Source of the DNA: Haliclona indistincta
Lineage: Eukaryota; Porifera; Demospongiae; Haplosclerida; Chalinidae
Assembly (NCBI GenBank): GCA_964017065.1
Contig: OZ024783.1
Location: 16,254,561-16,318,560 of the forward strand
Reading direction: 5' to 3'
DNA: 64,000 nucleotides
The position numbers and the translations under genes are program-made. Below the pieces are notes generated by a model. The model was not told the DNA's origin, made no database searches, and worked only from the letters and a program-made list of their open reading frames with translations. This document shows, in pieces, positions 43,501 through 55,500 of this stretch (position 1 is the stretch's first letter; each line of letters opens with the position of its first letter).

Positions 43501-46500
43501 CCTGGCTGAGTCATGTCGACAAATGCTATTCTTGTCCAGCCTCCCTCTCCATTGCAGTTTGTGCCCTCCATATCACAGTATACATTGACCACTGTGCCAT
43601 TGGTTAGCTCTATCTGGTAGCGGCCTGATGGAGCAGATGGGTTGATGAGATAGTAGTCCAGACAGCTTTGCAGTGGCTGTGATTGATAAGCAGTCTATTG
43701 GTTTTGTATGCAGTAGTACACAACTTACTGGACAGGATATCGGTACAGTCTCTCCTGTTGCTCTCAGTCTGTTGCAAGCAGCTGCTGCCAAATTTTGATC
43801 ACAGTCTTGTGTTCCTTGTTGTGTGCACGTTGTTGCTACAAGATCAGAGAATGATTATCAAGCAAGCAGGTACAAGATGACTACAGCAATCTTTACTAGC
43901 TTACCAGTTGCCTGCACGATGGACAACAGTAGACAGCAGAGCACTGTACTGTGGAACATGTTTCTAATAGTCTGTTTATCACTCTCAGCTATTGTGAATG
44001 AGCTGTATCATGGTGACTAACATGCTTATAAATCACTCAATAATGTACCCTGTACACTCACGCATATATGCTCTCAGCTAATCTAATTAGCACTGCGTGG
44101 CTTCTGATTGCAAAAATGCACTCACTGCATTTCACTCATGATCGTGCGAGATAGCTAGGATACTCAGATGCAGGAGGCCATAACGACAAGGAGCGTCTAA
44201 CGCTCAATGAGCCATCCTTTCTGAATTATTACAGCTTGTATGCATGCAGTAGATCCATGGAAGCAGCAAAACAGTACCATGGAAGCATGCAATGCAAGCT
44301 GCAGTAGAAGTGACCAGCAGATCCATGGAACATGCAGGCAAGCAGCAGATCATAGCAACAATGCTATGTAAGCACAGATAGTGGGCTAGTGGCAGCTATC
44401 CAGCAGCTGTATACAAAAGTTGTAGTGAAGCCAAACAAAATGAAGCACCATAGGTACAGATGCCTTGGTGGAATTGCATGCATACTGAACACTGGACATG
44501 CTTTGACAGCACACAGCAACTACAGCTATTCCATTAGCAGATGACAAAGTATGATGCAAGCAAGGTGGCAAAAATAACAGAAGCCAATAGTGTGCTACCA
44601 CAGTGTAATAATTAGCTGGGCATGCACAAAGGCAAGTACACAGCCATACATTGTACTTGTAGCAGCTTTTTGCTGCATTTTATCCGGACCTGCCACGCTA
44701 TCCTGTAGTCCAGATCAAACCTACAATCTGCTACCCAGTTAACCATGGACATGCACGTTCAACTTCGGAGAAGTACAGATCGCCAGCAATGGTAAACAAA
44801 GTATGCAAATCACGCCATAACTCACGAACAAAGCTTTAATTCAAAAATCTAAGACCATCAAGTTTGAGCTATTAGCGTGTAATGTCGATATTGCACTTAC
44901 AATGTACCACCAGCTGATTCATTGCCGTCTTTCAGAACTAGAGCGGACAGACAGACAGACATGCACGATTACTGTAGCTCCACCCACCGAGACATAAAAC
45001 GAGGAATGATATATAGTTGTGTGGTACAACTTACCGGGCAGGACCAGACAGTAGAGCACTGCACTTGGTGTTCTGTTTACTACTCTTAGCTGTTGTGAAT
45101 GAGCTGTATCAAAGCAAATAACATGCTTATAAATACACTCAATAACCCTGTGTACGTGTCTGCACTTTATCTATTGCATTTAAAGTAGGTAAAAGATCAA
45201 AGACATCATCAATGTTGGATATTCCATATTGCACACTTTGACATTAACATGGTCGCCATTGTGTCAATTTTTGACACCTGTTTGACATGGCTTCTGATCT
45301 GTAAGCAATGACAGTGCTATCTATTTGCAACTAGCAATGGAGCACTACTCTAGCTTGCTGCTAAAGTACTGTCACTTATGCAGCTCACTAGTGGCTAAGG
45401 GGCTCTGATTATTGTGAATAAACTGGTGGTCTGTTAATGGTTTCCATGTTATGCTGGCTGCAGTATGGAGTCCTTGTCAATCTAGGAATGTATGTTGTGT
45501 TACTAGATTGTACGTATAACGGGATACTAATACTAACATGGATGTTATTTATGATGGTATGATTGGTTGTCCTGACTACATCACGTACTCAATTATTCTT
45601 AGTACATGTTTACGCGATTCTGTACAGGTATCAAGGATCATATTTGTCCTTGGCATGTAGTCTATCAAGGGATAGGACATACTTCACTAAGAACGGCTTT
45701 GAAGTATAATTTATACAGAATTTGTTTTCGTAGGTTTTCAAAATAATAATGCTAGTGCATGATATCTCAATATGCTTTGATGTGTCAAGACTGAGGTCAA
45801 TAATAAAGTTTAACCTGCTTAGATATGCACAGTATTATCTTTTGTATACTGTGTCCTCTATACTGTGTGACCGTGCACTTCACATTATATATACTATCAC
45901 CGTCGGATTGAGTTGTTCAACATAAACTTACGTGGCTCTCTGTTCACGATTTTCTGTTGTCTCATAAAATTTCTCAGAAATAATATCTGTTGTTTTCCCG
46001 TGTTAACGGGACGTGATCCGGATTGTATCCGAGTTGGAGTAATTCGGGTTTGGGTGTGTAAACAGGGCTTTGGTCAATTTTACAAAGTTGTCAGTGAAGT
46101 ACATGCATGTCAACAGATAAATTGTGTGCTGTTTTTGCTGAGTTAACAGCAATGTCTCTACTAAGAAGCAAGGTCATCACATAAATCTTTGTAGTTCTCC
46201 GCTATTGATTGATGGAACGTCTATCAAATTTATCTGTTCCTGCTCTAGCCGGCACTCTTGGGTCACGTGACAGATTTCATTCTCACTGAGTCTCATACAA
46301 GTCATGTAGTCTATAATTTTAGTGATGCAATGGTCTATTGCAGGATGGAAGTGAACAATTTTTTTCATAGGAACGCCTAATACCGTCACACTTTTTTGTT
46401 GATTATAATCAACAAAAAAGTGTGTGTTGATAAAAGTGTATTATTGTATTATGTATAAAAGTGTATTATAAAAGTGTATTAAAAGTGTATTATAATATAT

Positions 46501-49500
46501 AAAAGTGTATTATTGTATTAAAAAGTGTATTATTTTAATTGTTTCATAAATGAAACAATTAAAATAATAATATTATCACATTTTCACACATTCTCCATGA
46601 TCTTGGCTACTAACCAAAACCACTGCTATTTGCGTGTACTTTTCAGTAGCCAGCCCCAAAGTACTAACACTCAGCAAATTTTGACGAGGTCGCTGCACTT
46701 TATTGGCTTCACTTCTGCAGTGGGAGGAGCATCTTGACCGATTTGAGTATGGGCAATTGCGGCTACTCACTGGCAATAAACGATGCAAATTTGAGACCAG
46801 TAGCACAAGACGCTCACAAGATATTACCGCAGTTTGCATACACTTTGAAACTTCCCAAGCGATAACCGATAAGCCGATCAGCGCCTGCAGTGCGCTGTAG
46901 TCCACTATGTCGTATGAACCCTCGAGAACCAAAGCATACGATAGCGATCTTCGCTGACAAATGATATACCAAGTCAAAGTTTTAGACTACAGTGTTGGTC
47001 AAGTGAGTGCCAATCTTGGAGTTAGCCATTCGACTATAAAAGGCGTGGCTATCACTGGCCGGCTCAGCGCTTAGCGCTTGGCACCCTGTCAAAGTGTATG
47101 CAAACTGCGGTAGCAAGAGAATTTGTCTGCATTTATGATTTTAAAATTCCAGTAATATTATAATTTAGTATTTAAAGGGTTAAACAACCTGGTCTTAAGC
47201 CTGATTTAACCAGTGGCTACACTGCATTGCATTGCTAGTTCAAAGTGTATTGCAATTTGAGAAATAGAACAAATTTCTATATCTGTGTTGCATTGATACA
47301 ACATAGCGCCACCGTTTCACATTATAAACCATGCAGCCTTTAGAGATACAATAATTATGTTGTTTCTTTATAATATCACAGGTACTGTATCTCCATGTTA
47401 GCCGTCCAGATGATAATGTGTTCCATAATACAAGCCAGTGTGTGATCCAGCTAGCCTCTCTGAATGGTACAGTATTCTCTAGCGCCGAGGAAGAGAGGAT
47501 ATTCGTGAGCAGCGTTGTCAAATATCTCATCTCGTTTTTATCCACAATGTAAGTGGTACTGTACATGTGAAGTGAAGCTCAGTCGTAAGGTAACACTCAC
47601 TCGCGTCAGACTCGCAAGTTGTGTTGCCGTAAAGCATGCATGGGTTGTGGTTGTCATGACGTGCCGGTTGAGTCGTTGTAACATGCGTGTTGTTCATTGT
47701 AACATGTGAGGCAGCACGCAAGCTAACATGAGCTACAAGAAGAAGCTATTATGAAGAGAATGACACGAGCTGCTTCATTGTAGTTGTGTCATCGCAACGT
47801 GCTAGTTGTGTCGTAGTAACGTGAGGAATAATTTTGTTACCTCACGTCTGAGCTGTATTGTAAGCATTAATAATTATTATGCCTCAGTGGGCGGAGCCAT
47901 GTAGGCATACGGTAGTCTGTTCATTGGTGTGTGTGTGTTCGCAATGTGTATCTCACCAACCGCTTGGTACTAAGCGCTGAAATTAGCAATACAGTCAGAT
48001 CTCAGTAGGTTGTGAAGATCAAATTGGGCAGAATTGTAATTAAAGGGTCCGTTGTTGAGTTATGGTGTGATCGATATGCTTGCTTAGACGGCCATTGTGA
48101 GCACTTAGGCCTCCTTCAAAGACAAAACTGTCCACAGCTGGCTACATTGCTACTTGAAAGCTTGATCTGTGATAGTACAGCTCACATGACTCCATAGGCA
48201 ACATACAGTATCCCTATCAGCAAGCCGCTGATATAGGGATACTGGGGACTTAGTGTGTTCTCTGGGCATAGCTCATATCTTGTGAGGTGTGTCTCACATG
48301 TGGATGTGTCGGCGAAGCAGGCGTGGCCTACTGCAAGTACATGCAAGCCCTATTCCGTCTTGTTTCCTTACTTTTACAAGCGCTATCACATCTTGTTCCT
48401 TTCCTTTTTCAAGCCTTGTTCCTTTACTTTTGCAAGCGTCATCCCTACACTTTCAAGTTTCTTATTAAAACTTTTTTACTTTAAAATGCAAGGAAAAACA
48501 TGCTAATACACTTCAGTACATTCACACAGTTAATGCTAGAATTGGTTCTATCGTATATAGAGTTCTATTAGATCGAGAGGACTTCCTGCAAAGGGACGTG
48601 ATGTAGTGAACAGTAGTCTCAATTCAATGTTATCGTTGGTTCTCTCGGGTAATGCCGTGTCGAACCATGGCAAGTTACTGTTGGTGCAACACGGTCCCTC
48701 ACGATTGTTACACTGCATGCCATCCCACAATGGATCATTGTGAAAAAGGTTATTGCCTTGAGAGCTATCTGTCCCTGACTCACAGTAGAAGTTCTCATCA
48801 ACGAATGATGGAGTGTTAGTAGTGCTGCCGTTGTTACACGGACAATTAAATGAACCAACTCCACTATCTGTACCACCTACAGCATACGTCCATATGTGTT
48901 TTCATGGATTAGCACTGTATGTTATTGACACTCCTTCAGCATAGGGGTTATCAATGATACCTCCATTTTCAAAGGCACATGGTTGACCAAACTGATACCC
49001 CCTCACTCTTCCACATACTGCAGAGTAGTAGATTTCATGTGTTGTAAAGAATGCACTCTGAACTGGATTATTAATTTCACGAGAACAGAGAGTTAGATTT
49101 GATTCTTGGACTTGTGTCAGTCCTGTAGGACAGGTTTCACCTGGTTCAGACATGTCGACAAATGCTATTCTTGTCCAGCCTCCCTCTCCATTGCAGTTCA
49201 TGCCCTCCATATCACAGTATACATTGACTATTGCGCCATTGCTTATCTGTATCAGGTAGCTGCCTGATGGAGCAGATGGGTTAGAGAGATGAAGGTCCAG
49301 ACAGCTTCTAAACTGTTGAAAAAAATTGCGTAATAGTTTGTATATGGAGTGGTATAACTTACTGGACAGGATATCGGTACGGTCTCTCCTGTTGCTCTCA
49401 GTCTGTTGCAAGCAGCTACTGCCAAGTTTTGATCACATTCTTGTGTTCCTTGTTGAGTGCACGTTGTTACTGCAAGATCAGAGAATGATTATCAAGCAAA

Positions 49501-52500
49501 CAGGCTCAAGATGACTATAGCAATCTTTACTAGCTTACCAGTTGCCTGCACGGTAGACAACAGTAATATCAGTAGACAGCAGACCACTGTACTGTGGAAC
49601 ATTGTCATAATAGTCTGTTTACCGCTCTTAGCTATTGTGAATGAGCTGTTAATCTGTTATATAGTGACTAGCATGCTTGAATGGTTTCTATGTTATGCTG
49701 GCTGCAGTATGCAGTCCTTGTCAACCTAGGAATGTATGTTATCAGATACACTTGTACTATACATCATTAGTAACTAGTAATGGGATACTAATCCTAACAT
49801 GAATGGTATTTATGATGGTATGATTGGTTGTCCTGACTGCATCACGTACACATAGTCTTAGTACAAGATCCTGTTTACAAGATTCTATGCAGGTATCAAA
49901 GATCAAAGGGATTTATTTGCCCTGGGTATGCGGTATATCAAGGGAAAGGACTTTTTCACTAAGGACTGCTTTGAAGTATATGGAATTTGTTTTCTTAGGT
50001 TTTCAAAATGTGCTAGTGCATGATATCTCAATATGCTTTGATATGTCAAGACTGAGGTCAATAATAATAATATTAGTTTAACCTGCTCAGATATGCACAG
50101 TACAACTTTTGTATACTGTGTGACCATGCGCTTCACATTATACATACTATCAGAGACGGATTGAATTATTCAACATAAGTTACGCTGCTCTCTTTTCACG
50201 CGATTTTCTGTTGTCTTGTAACATCTCAGAAAGAATAAATATTTGTTGTTTTCCATGTTAACAGGACGTGATTTAGATTGCATCCGGGTTGGAATAATTC
50301 GGGTTTGGGTATGTAAACGGGGCTTTGGTCAATTTTTAAAAGTTGTCAGATGAGTGAGGTACATGCATGCCGACTGATAAATTGTGTGCTGTTTTTGCTG
50401 CTCTCAATGTGCTTGTATTGAAAAATGATCTATTTACTAGGTATACTTCGCTTCCTATGGAAATATTAGTGCATGTGCCTAGAAATTCTCTAGTGTGTTT
50501 ATTCTTTAATGATGTTCTGCAATCGTGTTAGTCTGTCGGGGGAGTGCTATTACTCTACTGATTTCACTTTTAAAGTTATGGTGTCCACACATGTATAATT
50601 CGTCCATCAAACTACACTGTAATGGTGTAGCATGAGCTGTTTTTACTATATTTGGTATATAGACTTGCTAATGTTTTCTTAGGCATTCTCCAGTGTTCTG
50701 AAATGCCTAAGGCAGAGACAATAATTATAAATCTGGTACGTGGTGTGTGCTGTTCTCGAGATAAATCATCACTGTAGACGCTTAGATTGAGTAAAGTTGC
50801 AACGTGCCCGAGGACAAAATTGTTTGTTGTGCAGCTAAAATTTACAAAAGACACACACTGTCTCTCTAGTAGATGTAGAAGTACTGGTATGACACAGTCT
50901 GTTTGCTATTGTCTCCTACATTTGCGTATGTGTGAAACCTTTGCACTTTAGCACTTGATATTTATAAATGCGTATCTCTCTACAGTTCCGATTTATCTCA
51001 ACAAGCAATCTATGTCACAGCTAGTGTGCTGAGGAGACTAGCTGCTAACTTCCCTCCGGAGCACTTTGTAATGTTGGAGGAGACTCGGCGTAGCAGTCTG
51101 GTACATTCCCTCACTCATCTCTCTGTGCTCTGCTGTCAAAGACTGTGCCTACTGGGATCAACTGACCAGGTACATATACCATGAGCTCAAAATTTTTAGT
51201 TATAGATATGCCTAGCTCAAACTTTACAGAAGCATAATCATCACACTTGGCTAGAGTGACTTTGCTTGTAAATAGTGTCATTGCTAACAGTGCTTACAAA
51301 AAGATAAGTTTACCACTGAATCATATGCTACTATCAAGATACCGTAGGGATGGTACTTTTTATAAATGCTTGCAAAAATACCAGCTATACTGTTTTGAAT
51401 TTTGTGAAATTTAGACCAAACAAATATTCTCTGCAATATGCTTAGAATTGTAGGATTTTTGAGTGCATTATGACCTGTACTTCTTGTTTAGGAGGTATCC
51501 GATGATCAATCTATCTACGAGGAATCTTTAGAACACTTGCTTGAGGTGTGGATCAGATTTGTTGACGACACAGAGTCGTTTCCACCTCACCTTCTTGAGC
51601 AGCCGTGCCTGGACGTGTTCACTGCGTACTTGCAGAGCAAGCTGACCTCTCCACTGGGCTGGAGGTCACGAGAAGTGTCAGATGATTCCGAAGTGGTTAT
51701 CGAAGTGGACGAAGATGATAGAACTACGTATGCTGACCAGTTGAGCAGTATTGGTTTAATGGGCCGATACATACCATCTCAGTCTCTACCACTTTTACTG
51801 AACACGCTATCCCAGCGCATTTCAGATTATTTTCAGCTTTACAAGGTGCTGCAGGAGAGTAAGGAAGCATTGTATAGCTTACAGAAAGATCTAGACACAC
51901 TTCATGAAGATCTCCACTGGTTGATATTGGTGTCTGGCTATACGCTATGCACTGTTGCTGAAGGAGAGGAGACATTCGTGCCGAAAAAGATCATGGAGTT
52001 TTGTATTTCTGAGCAAGACCGGGTACGCCATGATGTGGATTTTCCTAGCCTTGTTCTAAGTTTTACCCATCCCGGCGAGTCTGTGAGCGTGGTTGTGGGT
52101 GTGGTCAGTGTGGTGTGCCAGTGGTGTGTGCTGGAGAAGGTGATGGTGGAGGGTGGATTGGGAGAGCTGCTCAGTCCCCAGGTATGTGAGTCGGCCGTGT
52201 GGTTCCTCTCGTGTGTTGCTCAGTCCTACCTCATGTTGAATGACCAATATTATAAACAGGTACTTCTAAAGAATTATACAGTGTGTTGTTCGCATTTTTG
52301 GCGTTTTTAGTTTCTAAAGTTCATTGTTATTTACTTGTTTGATGACGTGAAGTGTAGATGTTGTGCTGTGCAGGTGTCTTTGTCATTGGTCGAGGTGTTT
52401 GGTGTCGGCACACAGTCAGCTCAATGGCTGCTGTCGTTTCTTCTTGACAAGGTAGTGCTCAATTTCACGGTGTGGGCATCTGAAGAGCAGCTACTGATAA

Positions 52501-55500
52501 CCACTGCCATGCTGCTCACCAAGATGACTAAATCCAAGCAAAGGTAAAACAATACTATATCTTCTTGTGGATTTCATGCTATAGTAGCCCAAGACTATTT
52601 TATTAATCCATCTTTAGTAAGTCTTGGTCCATTTTTGTTCCAGGTCATCTTGTCTGTTAGAGTGTGATGCAATGTGGTCTCTAATGAGGCAACTCTCTCA
52701 CGGTCAACATCCCTTTGTCTCTCTCGCTCCTGCTGTCCAGCGTCAAGTAGTGAAAGCTCTCGTGTGGTCTGCTGTTGGTAGCGAACAGGAACACTTTCTG
52801 AAAGAGGTAACCACAGCATCGCATGTTCATGGTTAAAACCCGTGCTCTTTGTATGCATGTGCATTTCATGCTACTACACGTGATATAGATGCGTGTTTTT
52901 AAATATTTTTCTATTCTGCATTCTGTACTTTTAACATTTTTACTGATATATGGTCCTCTCTGTTTGTTCTTTTCTCTCCAGCTTACTGAACCTCTGAGCA
53001 AGCGTTTCATGGCTCAAGTCCACCGACCTAACTTTGCCTCTACCTGCCATGACTCCGCCACTCAGCTAGAGCTCCTGTCCATTGTCGAGGTTCTCTGTGG
53101 GCTCACTGATGCCTCCACTGGCAGCGCTGTGCAGCTCTTGTTTCCATTTCTTCTTCCTCTGCTTAACTCGTGTGTTTCCCTGATGGAGGCGTACAGCAAC
53201 ACTCAAGCTATGTGTGTCTCCGTGCTCACCCTGTTCAATCTTGTTTCAGAGAATTTCACCATATTCCTCGAAGATGTGAGCATAATGTAGCTTAAGCACT
53301 ATAACTCCACCTTTACAGTATATTTATACATCTATAGGCTGATGTGCTCAAGTTATATGAAGTTTGTCTTGCATTGATTCAGGTTTATGCGAAATGCAAT
53401 ACAGGTGAGACCCACTTGCATAATAATATTATAGTACATTACATTTTGCTCAAGATTCTTGTAATATTTTGCGCATTTTGGCTGCATCATGCGCAAACAA
53501 AAACGCACCAGAGCATGTTTTAAATAAACAAGTGGAAGCCTGAATTGGGTGTAGAGAAAAGTTTTAGTTCTCATACTCTGATAGAGGCATCCCTTCCCAA
53601 CAAGTAGCTCATTCATGCAGGCGGGGAAAAAAACATGCAAAAACTATATATGTCTGTAATCGTGTGAATACATGGATTTTTGTTCTGTACTATGTATACA
53701 AGTTTAATTTTGTGGTTTGTGACATGCTCAGTTTTGACTATGATCATGTTGTAAAGATGGCAATACTTGTGGCTGTGACGTTGGCGTTGTAATACTTGTG
53801 GCTGTGACGTTGGCGCTGGCGTTGTAACGCACACAAGAGAAGCATATAATGATTGTAATTACACAACAGAATATTAATGAATACATTTGAAGTAAGGCAG
53901 TTAATACACTGTTTTACTACACACATAACTAGTACCTCTACTTACTAAAATTATTGCTTAAACCATTGGTGCCCACATATTTTGCCACACTCTCAGGATA
54001 AAATACTTTGTGTGCTAGTATATGCTCCATCATTTCTTAACTGATTCTCATGACATTATGTCAGCTTCCTCTAAGCAGTTTCCTCGTTACAACACATTAG
54101 TTTGTCATTGACTTCACACATGTATGTTAGGATAGAGTTGTACACATCTTAGAATATTTCTGTGTCAAAATTATGTTTCACTATGATGCTTTGATGTCTC
54201 ACAATGGTGTCTACAATAACAACAGTTTAACCTAAAGGTATGCAAAGTACAGCACTAATTGTTTATTTTATGATAAAAAATCACAAACTGTGAACTTTGC
54301 AATGTGCTATGCTGTAGTCAGTTCTAAATCCAACATGAAGCTACGTGGTTCTTTGCTAGTGATTTTCTGTTGTCTTGCAGTAGAACTTTGTAATTTGTCT
54401 CAGAAAGGATACATACTCTTTTCCCTTGGTTTGCCTTCAAGATTAGTAATCTTCATTGCTCAAGGAGTACTGTTTCTGCTCTATCCACTCGTGGGTCACC
54501 TGACAGATGTCTACTTGACCAGGTATCGGAGCCTGAAATGGTCATTTGGAATTCTCTTTTGTGTTATAAGTGCGATCTTTATATATTTTGGAATCGATAC
54601 TGTAATAATGAATACATGTGACACGGTGTACAGTCACAGAATAGTTTGGTTAGCCGGTCGACTACTTGTTGCTATTTTATGTCTAGTGTATTTCATTGGA
54701 CTGGGATTGTTTCAAGCTAACGCCATTCAGTTTGGACTGGATCAGTTACTAGAGGCTCCCACACCACAACTGATTGCTTTCATCCACTGGTACTACTGGG
54801 CTCAGAATGTTGGCAGTTTAGCATTGTTCTACATCATTGGTAGTGAAGTTTCGATGGTTTATGGAATAGCTGAATTATCGAATGGAACAGTAGATCAGGC
54901 AATGAATGGAAACCTAAACAACACTGTTTTTATCAGTTTGTCCTTTGTAATAATATTTACAGTTATCGTGAGTGTACTTTTTACGTTTTGTGCCTCAAAG
55001 AAGCATTTCTATATTCAGAAAACAGGTCTCAATCCATTCAAAAATGTCTACAAAGTGCTCAAGTACTCTTGGAAGCACAAGATCCCTGAGCATCGTAGTG
55101 CCTTCACCTACTGGGAGGAGGATATTCCACGCCGTATTGACCTGGGGAAGAACAAGTATGGAGGCCCATTCACCAATGAGGAGGTGGAGGACACCAAGAC
55201 ATTCCTACGCATCCTACCACTTCTCCTGTGTCTGTTTGGATACCATCTTGCGGGCGATGGCTACTCTGCTCCAGAACAGCTCCAGAGGACCAGCTGTCCT
55301 TCACTACCAGTACTGCTACTGATTGTGATTAATCCACTCCACATGAGCACTCTTGTTGCAGTGGTTGGGATACCACTGTATCGACTGGTGATTGTGAAGG
55401 TGATTCCAAGACTGAAGAATGTTCGAATGCTGACAAAAATGTGGATTGGCCTATACCTCTCACTGTTGCAAGTTGTGTTGTACATCATAGTGGTTGTAAG

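Noticed and set aside
46576..46977. 133-residue minus-strand ORF
   Set aside because: It lies in a dispersed non-coding element also found in opposite orientation at 17.5 kb; the frame is not conserved between copies.
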